DNA from: Caprimulgus europaeus
Taxonomy: Eukaryota > Chordata > Aves > Caprimulgiformes > Caprimulgidae
Length of the DNA: 64,000 bases
Assembly: GCA_907165065.1 (NCBI GenBank)
Contig: OU015525.1
Coordinates: 51,965,537-52,029,536 of the forward strand
Direction: 5' to 3'
Part shown: positions 25,489 to 40,400 of the stretch, one piece after another
Position numbering within the stretch: position 1 is the first letter of the stretch
Layout: the number at the start of each line of letters is the position of its first letter
Position numbers and translations under genes: made by a program
Notes under the pieces: model-generated
The model's database searches: none
What the model saw: only the letters and a program-made list of their open reading frames with translations
Told to the model about the DNA's origin: nothing

Positions 25489-28400
25489 GTGAGTACCGCC
25501 CGCCCCGGAGGGGGCCGCGGGAGCCGCTGCCGGCGGCGGGGCGAGCTGGGGCGGGCGGGCGGGCCGGGGCAGCTGGGGCTGCCGGGCGATATCTGGATCC
25601 TCTCATGCCGTTGCCCCGTCCGTGACGGCCGTTGTCTTCTCCCAACCCAGGAACTGGTGCGCCTACATCGTGAACAAGAATGTGAGCTGCTCGGTGCTGG
25701 ACGGGACGGAGAGCTACATCCAGGCCCAATACAAATGCGCCTGGAACCAGTTCCCCTGCCAGCCCACCCAGGTGTAAGTAGCCGAGGCGGAAACATCGGG
25801 AGGGGGAGCGCTTGGCCACTCCTTGCCAAGCCCCGGCGGAGACGCGGCCGGTGCCGCTGCGCTCGGGACGGTCCCTGCACCCCGAGGAGCGTTGGGCCAG
25901 GGCAGGAGGGCGCGTACTGCCGTCCGCTCCCCAGCGCTCCCCGAACAAAGCGCTCGCTCTCACTGCAAACATGAGGCTGCCGCAGCTAATTAGAGCCAGA
26001 TTGAGCGCGTTGTTGGTCCGTACAGCCAGCGGGCTGCGCACAGCCGAGGGGAGCTGTGCCTGCGCCCCTGGTCACGCCGCGCATCGCGGGCGGGCGGGGC
26101 AGCCCTCGGCGCCCAGGCTACTTTCCGCGGGCGGCGGGAGCGCCGGCACCTGCCGGGAACACACCTACGCACCACGGGCCAGGTGTGCCGGGGCTCAGCC
26201 GCGCTCGAGGCTGGTTTTGTGGTTGCTCTGTGTTGCTGGATCGGTGCGTAACAGCGAGGGAGGGCCAGGAACGTGGGCCAGCACATTTACAGTCTGTGTA
26301 TCGCTGTCAGTTGTCCAGCAAGGGGAGCAGCCGGTGGGGAGATTTTTACAGGGAGTAATACAAAGTTCTGTGTCTGATTTTAAGCTTCGTGCAATTGAGT
26401 GTTGCCACATGGTAGTCTGTAGAGTGACCACCTGCAGCACAGTGTGCTCTAGCAAGGCTGTGTAAGCCCGCAGGTTGGAGTCAGGGAGCAGCTGTATCTC
26501 AACCTTCTGCCTAATTGCATGCAAATCCCCTTTTGTCAGTTTCACACTTGAAAAACAGTAATATTTGCCCACTTCTTTTTGAAAACTGTAGGTGATAAGC
26601 ACTCTGAAATAATTTCACCTCCCTCAGAAGGCAGTGGAAGGACACCCACAGGTTTTTGTGGGATTAGGCTCAGAGTTGGACTGAGGTGATGGTGAGAATT
26701 CTTTTACAACGAAGGATAACTAGTTTTTATTTTGACTTGAAACAATGAGGATGAGACTGACACTGCTAGGTCCTGGGTGCTACTGAAATAGACTACCGAC
26801 ATTGATGGCCCTGCCACCCTGGGGCTCGTGACAATAGGTGGTGGGCATTCTGGCACTGTTTTCTGTTTGAGTTATTTTTGTTAAAAAAATAGCTTTTCTC
26901 TAGTGGAATATATAAACACTGGAATTTGAGGGAAATAACAAAGGCAGCAGACAGCTGAGTAACACCGTCTTGTGTAATTTCCCTTGTTTCTCTTTGGAGT
27001 GTTGAACTGGCCATTTTGGATTTCTGGCTGAGCTTACGAGCTGTGTAATGGGGTGTGCGCTCTGGCACGCAGAATCTCAGTAGTGGAGCTACAAAGGAGC
27101 GAGGAGGGGTTGAAATTGAGCTCTTTGAACACATAAATCGTCAACCATTAAGATCAGGAATTTCAGAGGCAGTAAATTAGGATTTTATTGGACTGTCTTC
27201 TAGTAGATAATGAAGAAAGTGCAAACATTGCTTCTAGCTCAGGAAATTCCTGAATGGAGAACTGCTTGAGCGGGTGAGATCTTTGGCAGGAGTCAGAAGG
27301 GGAAGCCCAGCTAAAGCAGGGGGCTGGACTGGATGACCTCCAGAAGTCTCATCCCTTCCAGCTGATTCTGTGGTTCTGTGAAATGGCATTGTCTGTCCTT
27401 GTGCTTTTCCTAAACATCTGGAGTTGGCTGCGGTCAGAGAGAGAATATGGCGCTAAACAGACATTTGGTCTTGCCTACTGTGGCCAGTCTCATGGCGGGG
27501 GGTTTGTTCTTTTGAGAATGGAATTAGATACTTACTGTAAGTCTTTGTTTCCTCAGTTTGGCTGTCTTTGGTGAACATGACTGTTATTTTCTTCATAACC
27601 CTAATGGCAACTGCAAAATAATTCCTTGTTCTTGACAGAAAATATTTTAAGTACCTTTTACAGCACCAGCTGATTAACATGGAATATCAAAATATCAAAA
27701 TCTTGAAATGTTACTGGGTTCAAAACTCTGTTTGTGGGCTGTGACTTTTATTTTTCTGTCTGTTGCTGGCATGCACGTTCTTTTAGTGTCAGAGTAATAA
27801 AAGAACTAATCCAAAGCGTTTGAAATACATGGTTCAAATCCTGCAAACCCCTGCAAACAGGAGTAGCTTCATTCCCGTGAAAAGTATTGTTTTATTCAGT
27901 AGGAGTAGTGGTCTGAATAACTAAATGTGCTTGTATATGTTTGTTAGCTAATGTTGACGAAAATAGGACAGGAAGGAGCTATAAAAGCAACAAAGAAATT
28001 TACTCTGAGGGCTTTTCTGAAATTACTTTCTTTTTTTCTTTATGTACTTACATGGAGAAGTTAAAAATGAACTAAATACCAGATATTCATCAGAATAAAC
28101 TACAGTCCCTGTGTAGTTTCTTTCTGATTCCCGTGCTTCGTCTAAGAGCTCATTCTGCTGCAGACACAGTGAGCACAGTGAGATCCAAATCAAACAGAGT
28201 TTAACTGTATCATAGATGTATGGGTTTTATTAATACTTAAGTACTAATAGGCCTTTTTTTTTTGTCAGTCAGTGGATTTACTATTGATTTAACTTAGTCT
28301 TTATATTTAAAGAGCCCTTCTAGTGTTTAGGTACAATCTAGGTTATGCATAACCGTTACTTAAATAGCTCACTGCATTTTATATGGGAATGTTTCACTGC

Positions 28401-31400
28401 CTTAAACGTGCAGTGTACTCCTGAATTCCACATGTTACTCATATACAAGAGAATGTGTATGGTAGATATGGATTATAGTCAGCACTGACTTTTTAATTTA
28501 TTTTTCTAGAAATAGAAAGCTCTGGTGATTAAGCCTAAAAATCATATGTGTTCCTGAACCCTGTTTATCAACCCTTTAGGTCCATTAAAATATAATTTGT
28601 CTGAACCCCCCCCCCCGTTGAAATGACTGTACTTCTGGGACCATTAACTGTAATTTCAGTTTGGCTGTGGGGCTTGTTTCCGGAAATGTTAAGTTGAAAT
28701 TCAGGAAATTATTACACTTGATTGTTTAAGTGTTTTATAAGTATTTGGGCTCAATAGTGAACTTCCTTACTGAAAAGTTAGTGAATGCTTTGGTTGATTA
28801 AGGTGTCAAGGATAAATGTGAGTTGAAGTGGGGCTGCTTCAGAGATAGGAAAAGAGGGAGTAGAAAGAAAAAGCAGAAGGGCCCTTTGAAGTGTGTTCCC
28901 TTTGAAGTACAGGGGGCTGCTGATTTATTTTTCTTAAAACTGTGGCTAGCAAAGGAAGGATGAACTTTATTATTAGTGGGTCATTGGACTGAAAGATATG
29001 TAGACAAAAATATTAGTGTTTTTACCCACTAAAAAGAACTTGTATGTTTTGAAATTTAATATTGCTTCATAAATAACTGATCCCTCCCCACTTCTTTTGT
29101 TGTGAATTTCCTTTCCTAGCTTTCTCATGAATGGTTTAGTAATTTAATTAGCCTTATTAGCAATTTGTAACTAATAGCATTGTCTGATTCTAAAAGCAAA
29201 ATGTATTGCCCTTCTGGCTAGATCCTACACGCTCTTTAGGGTTGTGTCTTCTCTTGGACATCCTCTGGTCAATGTAGCTGCTTCAGGGTAGGATGTTATT
29301 AAACCAGTTGTTTGTTTTGCCTCTTGTGCTGTAGAGTACTTTGGGACACCTGGCTGTACCACAGGTTCTCCAGTTGGTGGCTCAGCATTTTTGGGCAAAG
29401 CTGCTTTCACTAGTAAGGTTTTAATTTTAATGTCTGAAGTGAACAGAAGTGGCTGAAGCAGAGGGATGTTTTCTGGCTTTCCCTCTTTGCTACAGAACTG
29501 GCAAATGTGACTTGCCCTGTACAAGGTAGTAAATCAAATAAAAGGAAAAAAAAATCGGAGGAACGTCTGGAAGTCATGTAATCCTCCTGTATCCCCCAGC
29601 TAACAGCAGAGCTAGCTTCCAAGTTAGATCAGGTTGCTCAGGGACTTGAAGAAAGGATGTTTTATCAGATTCTCTTTAATTATGCTCATGTGAGTAAAGA
29701 TATTTGTGTGCCCGTGTATAATAAGTCAGGTCACCTGTCCGTAGCTTGTGGGGAGTGGATTTAATGATTTAGTGCGAGATTCTCATCTTAACATTAATGA
29801 TAAACATATAATAAATAAACTCATTATTTCACTAAGTTGTGCATATTAGAAAACGGTGAAGAAAATGATGAATGAATCAATAGCAAGCCCCTCCAAATCT
29901 CTCACTGAGCAGTATTTTCCAACTTCCTGTAATTTAATACTTTCAGATGACTGTAAATAAGCCTGCTGCCAAAATAATCAGAGTTTTAATCATTGCCAAG
30001 AGGAAAATTGAAGGCAAAAGATTGAAATAACTTTAGAGACTGTTACTGCTAGTCTTTTGCAATCATAAATATCAGGATAGATGACTATACTTATTAGTAG
30101 CACACAGCTTTAAATAAACAATATTCAGCGTTTATTAATAAAATAAAATTGGGTAAAAGTAGGAATTTTGTTACTGAAAAACAGCATATCAGACTTCGAG
30201 TTCAAATTAAATGGCTTCATCCATTTGCCATTTTCTGGCAATCCCAGAACAATGTGGGTGGAGCACACCAGCTCCCAGACTAGGAGCACGTAGGAAATCC
30301 ACGTGTGGTTTTCAGCCCTCAACAATGCCAGTGGAGTTTTCTCTGAGACTGTTCAGTTGCTGGAAATGAAGCATGCGGACCAGTGTCAGGGTGCTCAGCA
30401 CCAGGCAGGATAAAACCCTAGACATACAAGTCAGCACAGATCAGAACCTGTGTTTGCCTCTAGCTTCTAGCAATGCATATCTCATAAGATAAACTTTCAG
30501 GATGCACAAAAAGAGAAAGTGGGGGCTGTTTAATGTTTTCACTCCAAATATCTAGAAAAGTCTTTAGGAATATTTTTTTTCCTCTTAGTATATTTTGTAT
30601 GAAGCAGAATTTCTTTGTACAGGCTCCAGCTAGCTGGCTACATAGGGAGGTTAGCCTAAGGGGTTCTGCATTGAAAACACTAAGGAAACTTTAAAACTTC
30701 AGAATGTACTTGAGTTTCCTGGAGTGCTTGTTTGAAAATCTTTGAGCGCCTGCTGGGTGTGGTAAACTTTCCTGGCTGTCTCCCTGAGCTTGCAATTGTG
30801 CATCTCTGCCTCCACACACTGAATGCAACAGTCTTTCCCTATGAACCGGACAGGGAATATTCATTTCACACATCATTCGAGTTTGTTGCAATAATAAAAA
30901 AAAAAAAATCACAAACTGCTCCTCAGTTCAAATTAATGTAAATAGTTAGAGTTTTTATGCTTTTCTGCTTTAGAAATGTGTGACCTGGAGGTCTGGGGCC
31001 TCTTCTGCTAATCACCAAACTGTTGCCAGAACAACAAATTCTTAATTTTAGGGAGCTGCTGACCTGTATAAGGCTTATTTTGTCATAAATCACCCAAATA
31101 AGCAAGAACCATTCTGCACTAGGTAGTGCCAGTTTTACACATTGGAGGTTATTACTCCCATCTGACTTCTTTTTTGCATTCACATCTCATCTTTTCTCTT
31201 CCCTCGGGTTCACTTTTGATGTGGTGTCTTGAAAAGTGTCAGCTCTTGAATCAGTGCTGCATTTTATTCTGAAATTTGAGGTCCCTGCTAATCCCACAGA
31301 TTAGTTCTTGCATCCATAAAAGTATTGGTTATCTATTCTGCCTATGTATGTTTTCAAATATTCTGTCAGCAGTAGCTCTTTTTTGAACGATCCTAGAAAT

Positions 31401-34400
31401 AAGCTTCTTTCACTTGCAGAGAAGCAGAAGAGATACTACTGTTGCTCAGTTTCTCGGGCAGCTTTATCAGGAGCAGTTGCTCTGCGTCCTTACTTGATGT
31501 TTCTACTGGTGACTGGTGAGAAACTTGGTCCCTGCTGCTGGGAGAGGCAGGTGAGGATGTTGTTAACACATTACCTGTTGCGAAGCCGCTTCCTGTTCCA
31601 TCACTTTTAGACTGCATCACAGTGCTGCTCTACAAATTTTTTTCTGAAATCTTTTCAAAGCACTGTATTTTCAGGGTTCTCCTATCCTGTTTTATTTAGT
31701 GCATTTTTAATAACTTCCTGTTGGTCTGTCATGTGGTTGAGTGACAGAGGTTTACCTTGCGACAAAGTGGAGGGAAGGAACCATGTAAGACAACTCAAGT
31801 TTGTAAATCCCAAGAACGAAGCTCTGCTTTGAGCCTTGCCACAGACTGTCCGTGGCTGTAAGTCATGTAAATGCATCCTATGTCTTGGTTTCTCTGCTCG
31901 CTAGAAGAGAATGCCTACTTAGCTTTCAGGAGTGGTAATTCATGAACAGAAAGAGTATTAAAATTTCAAACCTGAAACTTAGTTTTTGGGCATTCCCTAC
32001 TGGACTTCAGTGGTCAGCATTTTAAGAATAAAATCCTTGGTGGTTGAAAGAGGGTGGGGGTGGCAGTGTATGGAGATGTCTGTATCCATCCACACACACA
32101 CAACCACGTATCTCTGGAAAAATGAAACACTAGTATGAGACACAGGAGCATGTCTCAGAGTGTGCTGTCACTTGGTTGTTTCTTCCCAGGAAAAAACCTT
32201 TCTCTCCCAAGAGAGAAAATTGTATTTTGAATCTCATTTTTTTTGGATAAAAGAATTCTGACTGAGGTGAGTGTCATAAAAATTCACTGTATAAGTAATA
32301 AACAATGCCCTTTCTGGAGATTTTGAATGGAACTACAAATGAAACCTTGTGGTGTGGTCTAAGAGGAGTTGAGCATTTTTGTCTTCTACCAGTTCTGGCC
32401 CTCTTATTGAAAAAAAACCCCAAACTCTGCAGTAAAATTCATCCAGATTTTCTCAGACGTATTGAGCTAATGTTCAGCATTAAAGAGAACCATGTGAGAG
32501 ACCAGGCTGTAGTGAGATGATTTGGGCATCATGATTCTCTGCTCCTTCCCTGGCACCAGTAGAAGAGGGGACAGTGTTCTCTGCAGCTAGAGAAAAGCAA
32601 CTTTTCTCCCTCCATCCTCAGAGCTGATACGCTGGGATGGAGCAGGAGGAAGGAGTAAAAGTTACCTGTGCCGCGTCTCTGTCCCCTGTCAATTTCTTCC
32701 AGATGGAAAGCAATCTCTGCTCTCCTCATGCTTCTCAGGGGGTCTGAAGGGACAGAGCAAAAGATGAACATGGGAAAAAGTACTTAGTCTCTAGTGCTCA
32801 TTACTATTTTATGACACATTTAGTAAAATTACAGTGCTTCTGTAGTTTGATATTAAAGCAGTCTTTCCAGGGACCTGGATGGGTGGTTTATTGTCTGTAT
32901 ACACAACAGGCAGTTGCGTTCCTGCAGATGTGTAGTGCTTTACCTTGTTCTCTTGCTTTCCTTCAGTTTCAGTCCCTGTTAACGCTCTCAGCCAGTAGCA
33001 GATTTTCATGCAGGATTTAGTTCAGAATAGATCTGATGCAAATGTTGGCCATGCTATACATTAGCACAGACCTCATTAACCACGCCATTATGTGCCTACA
33101 CGTGCCCGGAGAAGCTGAGCCTCTTTGGTTATATGTGCTGGTGGAGGTCATCGTAGCTTTGTGTATTCCACAGGGGTGCCTCAAAACTGTGTTTTTGCAG
33201 GGCAAGCAATTTTGAAACACCCTCTGCTTGCTTTTGATGATGTGTATCAGGGCCTGATTATTATGTAAGACCTGACTATAGCCTTTCAGGAACTTGAGTT
33301 GAGATGGCTGTGACGGGGCCAGGCATTCAGCTTGTGGGTAAAGTCAGTGGCAGGTTTTTGAAGGAGGAGTAATTCCCCAGACCTCAACGCCTGCAAACAC
33401 ATGTGCTGACCTTCTTTATGTAAATTTTGGAAAGCAAAATGCTGGCTAAAGGAAGAGTTGCAGTGGAAAGATGAGACTTTCTTAAGTCCATCTGTAAGGA
33501 GCAGCTTAGTGTCTCTAATGCCAGATCAAAATCAAAAACTGTTTTGGGGATCACTAGGATTCTTTTTAAATACATTTTTGCTACAGTGTATAATTTGGAT
33601 TTCTTTCTGACACCATGGCTTTCTTTCACTGAACACCTAGATTTTTGTTAGGTTAATCTATTCCTGTCAAAACATCTTTTCATCACTTGCCATAAATGCC
33701 TTAAGAATTCTTAGTAAAGACATACTTTTCTCAAATTAAGCTCATCTGTGGGCTGAAACACAAGCTAGCTGCCAGTGCTGCTGTGTCGTAGCAAGGTTAT
33801 AAAAGAAAAAAATCCAGAGGTGTGATTTAGCTCCCCGTAATGCGAGTTGTCTTCTGTAGAAGGGGATGATCCTGAGCATGGGAGCTTAGACACCTGCAGG
33901 AATGGTAACTCAGATGCAGGTCAAAGGTGTCCAGCATGCCCTTTAGGAAATTGGATATAAATAATGAGTTTAGGACAAGATGCAGCCCTGTTTCAACTCT
34001 ACTAAATGTATTGACTATATTTCTGTTGGCTGTAATGGAAGTACAGACAACTAATGACTGTCCATACCTACACAGTAGGCACCTGCATGTGTAATGAAAC
34101 TCGCTGTTACAGAGAAATCACTAGAAGTCTCCTTGATTCCAGTGGAAGTAGGATTTCTGCTGCCATTTGTAGGGGTTGCAATGAGGCCCTCGCTCTTGAG
34201 AAACAGAAAACTTGGAATCAGCTGGTTTTGGTTTAGTAACTGTGTGGTCTAAATGGCCAACTTAGGTATATTTTCAGTAGCAACAAAACAATAATTGTTT
34301 TTAAAACAATTTGTATTTAAATTGTATTTAAAAAATTAAATTGTATAAAAATTGTATTTAAAAAAATAAAAAATGCTTGGTCAAAATGTGATTGCATCTA

Positions 34401-37400
34401 ATTATATCTTGTAGGTGTTGTCTATGTGCTACTTCATCAATCCCATTGCAATATATTGGGAGATTTGGATGACTGGGACGTGCAAGAGCAGAATATATAA
34501 TTTACAAAGAATGGATCTACTTTCAATAAAAGTGTTAAATAGTGAAGATCCGTTATCTTTTATTCAGTAAGACTGTGATTCGCAGGCTATTGAAGTTATG
34601 GGACATGTTCCAATGACTACAGAATTTTGGACCAACCTTGAAGTTATGTGCTTAGAATAAACATTTTATACGTTGCTTATGTAGAAACATATGCTGATTC
34701 TGCAGTCCCTTCCTCACAGTGAGGATGTGGTGGCACTTATCTCCGTACATTTCCCTAAAGGTTGAATGTTAATATCTAGTTACAGAACTAAGCCATATGT
34801 TTTCCCACCAATTTTGTCCAAATGTTTCTGATTAGTTTTATCGCTATTAGGTGACATTCCAAATATCAGTGCTAACTGCTTCCTTCTGTGGCTTAGCACC
34901 ATGAGAAAATCATAGCTTGTTCCTTAGTCAAATTGTCTAGCATTTGCAGCAAATGTGTATTTTTAATTAAGCATTTTCTTAAGAAAATACTTTTCTCTTA
35001 AAGAGGAAGAATATTTTGATGTTGCTGCCATACTATACATCTTTTATTTCAGATATTAAAAATTGAGGTTTGCATTAGTGTTCTAAATGTGTTTTCTCAT
35101 TTGGTCAGCATGTTGAATTCAGGCTGAAGATAGTAAGCATTGGTAGTTATAAGGCTGTTGTGGAAAGACTTCTAAAAATGAGCTGTTCTTATTTTCTCTG
35201 TTGTGAGGAAAAAGTAGAAACTGTTGAAATCATCCTTTATTCAAGCTTTATAAAATAATTATTTCATTTGTAGTATTTAGCTTGAATCACCAAAAGAATA
35301 TGCAGTCATCTTGGACTGAAAGTGCACAAGAGGATGGGGTGACAAGGCACAATAAATGCTAGTGTGTTGTATTTAAATTTTAACCACAGAAGTTTGGGTT
35401 TTTTAATTATCTCTGACACACTGGTAAAAATAACTGTGTTTATTAACTGACTTGAATAGCAGAAATCCAGGTCGAGCGGAGGAAGTTTTAATGTTTTATT
35501 GTTTTTTAATTACATTCCAGCATATGCAGGCATTGAAGTAGAGCCTCAGTTCTTTAAGAGACTTATGAAACTTTTGTGAAGCCTTTTGTCCAAATTGCCT
35601 TACTAAGTAACTGCATAAAGATTCACACCTTCAGGATAAAAGATGTGAAACTTGGGCATGTTATGTTCTAACCACATAACTCTACCCAGCTGCACAGAGG
35701 AGGAACATTTTGTCTCTCCTGCTACACTGAGTGCATTTTGTATGGCTTGTGTTCGTATGTTCTGTGTTTGCTGTGACTCTGAATGAGCAATTGGATTCAG
35801 AATACTGCAAATGTCAATAAAGACTTACCTGATGCGTATATTCTAGTAGCTCCCAGTCTTATGTTATTAAAATATATAGAATCACAAGTTATTTTCAGGA
35901 TGCAGTCCCTAGCAGAAAGTTATGTTTTGTTTTGTTAGAACTGGAACCAAAAATATAATTGTGTTCAGTGCTGTTAGACTGTTACATCCTGGTAAAATCC
36001 TGGAAGTCTCCAGCTCCTCCACTGAAATCCACAGAGTGAACAAAGTTCTGGCTTTAAAAAAACTGTTGTATAATTGAAAATCTCCCTTGGGCCGATGATT
36101 TATCGGTGCATTTGGACAGCGCTGGCACAGAGACACCATTCCTTGCATGGGCAACTTCCACTCCTGTGTATGAAGCATATTATCAGTAGAGAAGCTGTAC
36201 CAATGAAGCTGTGATTTTTAAGAAACTCTTATGTGACTGGATTCAAATTAGAAAAGCATTAGAGTAAGTTCCTGTTTCCCAGCCTAACGTGCCTAGCCTT
36301 GCTGAAGTAAATGGGACCAGCTGTGTGATTCATTCAGCTGGACTGGCAGTATAGAGGAGCCGTAGTTCTTGCTCAGTAAATCCCAATTTGATTTCTGAGC
36401 CATCCATGAGTATAGCTGTCTTGTTGCCATAGTTCAAGATGTAAAATATGAAAACTGTTCTACATCCAGATTTCAAACCATTTTGATTCTAGCTTATTTT
36501 TGCTCTAGGAGAATTTTGGTTTAGGATTCAAGATAGTCTCTACTTGGTGTGCCATAGCTGAAATCAAAACATTAGTGTATTTGCTTGAGCTCTCAGGCTT
36601 GCAAGAATTTGTAAGGAGCAAACCACTGTGACATTTTAAAAGTTGTAGATACACATTGGTTGTATTTTATAATTTTGAATTGGAAGATTCTTTTGTATTT
36701 CAAATAATTTTGTATTAATTAATATTAAAACATTTTATGCCTGTTAGGATCATGAAACAAAAAATAATGAAAATGTTGAACTTGCTTATTTTTTATTTTT
36801 AAGATAGAGTTTGGAAAAGTGTTATAATTTGCCCATATGACAAACATTTAAGCTTGGTTTCTTTGAATTTGTTTATATTCTTATTTTGTATTTGGTTGTG
36901 TCCTGTGATTTATTTTTGTCTGAATGTTGAAGTCATCTGATTGATGAACATGACTACAGAGGAATTATGCAAAGAGAAACTTGTCAAAAGTATGATAGGA
37001 ATGGCAGAAATGGTAGAAGGAAAATCCTGTTTATGTAATTTGAGCAAAGAATTGTAGAATTTGCATAGAAGTTGTTATTCTTTTATAAAATTTGTTTCAG
37101 CTATATTCTTAAAACTTTGTTAGGAAAAAATAGAAATGTATCTTAATGTTTTTTGAAGATGGTAAAAATACTGCAATTCTCAGGAAGGAGTTTGACCCTG
37201 AAAGCATAGAGAGGAAAACACACAAAGTTTGCAGCAGCTAAGTGTTTTATGGAAATCAGAGCAAAGTATGTACAACCATATCCGGAATGTGAAAATTGAT
37301 CTGGCAGTTCAAAGTTTGCATTTCAGTAGTGTGCTGGTTGTGAGAGAGGTTGTAATGACTCTTAAACCACTTCAGAACACTAAAGTACCTAGCTAATCTG

Positions 37401-40400
37401 GTCACTCCTCTGACTCCAGCAGTAGTTGGAAGGAAAGGAATCAAACCCAGATTACCTACACAAGATGTTGTTTAATACTTTAGATAAGAGAGAAGGAAAA
37501 GGAAGTTCCTGGGTGCCTGTGGTCTTTCCTAGTGGTGCCCTCTACATTGCTCTCCTCATTTTTAAACGACTTGACCTTGGGAACATCTGTACTTTACATT
37601 TGTAGATAGGATTCAACAGATGTTTAGTGAAAATTGTAAAAGAAATTACAAGCTGGAGTGCAGTCTGCAGCTGTTTCATATATGCTGTTGCGAAGGTATA
37701 AAAGGATTGGAAACCCACTCCGAGTTTACGTGCTTCAAGGCAGAACCCCAAAAGCTGACCACCACAGCAACCCGCTTCAGTTCTGAGCAGCTGATAGACA
37801 GGTTTATAGCCTAGTCTGCCTTGGCCTTCCTGTGAAGATCCACAGAAGGGAATCCAGAGAGTCTCATTACAATAAACTACTCTTTGGCCCAAAAGTAGTT
37901 GGAAAAAATATGACGTTGTCTCTAGTCAAAGTAACTTCTTCATTCCCCTTAAATGAGAAGTGGTAGATAATGTAATAATGCAAAAGAAATCTGAGTATTT
38001 CCCGAGTGCAAAAATTAGAATAAATTGTGGCAAAATTGGGAAAGATATGCTTGGAAAAGAAACAAATTCATAATTAGTAGTTAGTATTTTAGCTCCTCTG
38101 CCCCAAGTTTGCTAAGCAGCTTACCAAAAGGGCACAGCAAATGGCTATGAGATGTGGGGCGTTATATCAGAATTAAGTCTATGAAGGTGAAGGATGCTGA
38201 ATAAAAAAAATACAGAATTATTTCAGCAATTATTTGCATGCATAGCAAGAGAAGCTTTGAAGAATAATAGTTCAACTTTTATTCTGTGACTTTCAATAGA
38301 AACTGTTTCACAGTCAGTGTAAGATTTAATTCTTTCAATTTAGTAGGTGATTACTGGTAATTTTTAAACAATAATGATTTCTGTATATTAATACAAAAAA
38401 AAGTTTAATGAAACATGTAGTTGTTGGTTTGTTGTTTTTTTTTATTTTTCCTGTGATAGCATGGCTGCCCATTCTGTGAGCCCAGCCAGGCTCTGAATGA
38501 AATCTGTTGCAGAGCTCCTGTCAAGTCTTTTGTTGCTGTCTGGTATTTCTTTTGCCTGTATTACTACTTTAGGGACACCTCAGCTATGCAGTGAGTCTGT
38601 CATTCATTAATGGATGCAAACTTGTTCTAATCTGAAATAATCTTAAAAAAAAAAAGATCAGAAAATATGATAGGAAGGTGAGTAGTAGGGTACGAGTTTT
38701 ATTCAGAGACAGGAGTTCACGTGAGAACCTGGGGCAACTTTTTTGTTTCTATTGCAATATGTGTTCCAAGTCTATCAGTTTACAGAGCTTAGGTGACAAA
38801 TCTCAGTTTTATTTATTTTCCTCATCTCTCAACCCAAAATGAACTATACCTTAAATTGATTATTTTTTATAAAATAGCACAGCCTCTGTGTAAAGTCTGG
38901 TGGGAGACCATGATGTCTGACTGCAGTTGAACATGCAGTATGTGTACTGAAGGAAAGTTGCAGAAGTCTGTGGTTAAAGAAAGTTGCACAATCAGAATCA
39001 ATTTGTTGTTTATGAATTAGAGTGATTAATCATGGAAACTTAAAGTTGTTTGTAGAGAATGTATGCATAGGTTTATCTGCAAGACACTCTTCAACTTAAA
39101 TGGGGCAGTGAAGTAGGAAAGAGTTGATTCCTTTGTTGGTCATAGCTTTTCATCTGACTCCTCCTTTCATGTCCTTACCTGACTCATCGTTTCAGCGTTT
39201 TGTCCTTCCCTGGAATATCCCTCCTAGCTTTGACTGTTCCATACATACAGGTTTTGAGGAATGGTTTAAGTGGAGACTGTGTAAAGACAAATGGGACAAA
39301 GCAGACAGAAACATTTTTTGGTGTCAAAAAGAGTTGCTGCCAGCACTGCCCTGTGGGTGGATTTGTAAGGAAAAGCAGTTAGAGGAAAATGGTTTTGAAT
39401 TTATAGAGTGATACACTGGCGGTGGCTGTTAACACTCATCAGTGTCTGATGAGACGAACCTTCAGTTCCCACAACACATTATCCCTCTGCTCATACAGGG
39501 AAGCTCCTGTTCTGTGGCCATATTTACTCTCCCTGGCCTGACTGTGTTGAATGCAGGTAACTTTAAAATCTAGATAGAAACATTTGTTCATTTGACATTT
39601 GAAGGAGAAAATGATGCATATATTAATTGTTTTTAGTTTTTAGAAAGGTTGTTTAAATTTTAAGTTTAATCTAGATAGCAGATTAGGTTACAGATTGTTT
39701 AAAATACTTTCTGTTTTGGCAGATACCGAACAAGTTTCAGACCTCGGTACACAGTTGCATATAAGACTGTAACAGAGCTGGAATGGAGATGTTGTCCTGG
39801 GTACAAAGGGGAAGACTGCAGAGAAGGCCCAGCAGAAAAGCCGAACACCGCTCGTCGTCCAACAACACCAGCGAAAGCTGTTGTGAAGAAAGGCTTGGGT
39901 AACTTTTTGTTTGAATTTTGGTATGCATGATCACGTCTGGTTTCTTGTTTTGTCTTTTAAGTATAAGAACCATTATGGTTTCTATTAACCTGTACTACTG
40001 GCAGGTACAAAATCCATATGGAAGACACTATGTGGTGGGAAAATAATAGCCAGGCAATAACAGTCTTGATACAAAGAATTTACTGAAGAATAATGGAAGG
40101 GTGGGTGTAGAACACTGGACGTAAGTACCAGCTGGTTACTCATGGTTTAAGAAAATCTTTGCATTAAGGTTGGGGGTTTTTTTGTAAGAATTTACAGGGT
40201 TTTTTATGGTTTCTTTAATGTTCAGAAACAAAAAATATGTTTGAGAGGAACTATTATTAAACCAAAAAATAACATATTAATTTTATTGATATATAATGCT
40301 CCCTAGCAGTTTCACAGTGTTTTGTTTTTTTTTTTTTTTGCAAGGACTTGTGAAGATTCACGTTAAATTACTTACCTTAATACTAAGGGGATGATAAGCT

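Larger units (their letters stand above)
25080..26230 (+). promoter_or_regulatory. EMILIN2: CpG-island promoter region of EMILIN2
   Basis: CpG density and G+C content rise sharply from about 25.08 kb and fall off near 26.23 kb, in contrast with the AT-rich flanks. The island covers the presumed core promoter, the 5' UTR, coding exons 1 and 2, the short first intron and the start of intron 2. Several GGGCGG-like GC boxes are visible (for example near 25135 and 25550), and there is a TGCGTCAG element at 25261, close to an AP-1/CRE site. I see no TATA box, so dispersed initiation is likely. The long minus-strand open frames here are a by-product of high G+C. Confidence 0.8.
25774..39722 (+). other. 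EMILIN2 intron 2 (13.9 kb)
   Basis: GTAAGT donor; TTTGGCAG acceptor. The first 450 bases belong to the CpG island. The rest is AT-rich, with a CR1 3' end at about 27250-27381, an 11-C run at 28606-28616, a short CA run near 32092-32102 and an AT-rich degenerate repeat near 34308-34373. I see no additional exon or independent gene. Confidence 0.85.

Noticed and set aside
24598..26041. Minus-strand open frames of 296, 353 and 211 codons
   Set aside because: They lie antisense to the EMILIN2 promoter and first exons in a CpG-rich region where stops are rare. They overlap each other and show no recognisable domain.
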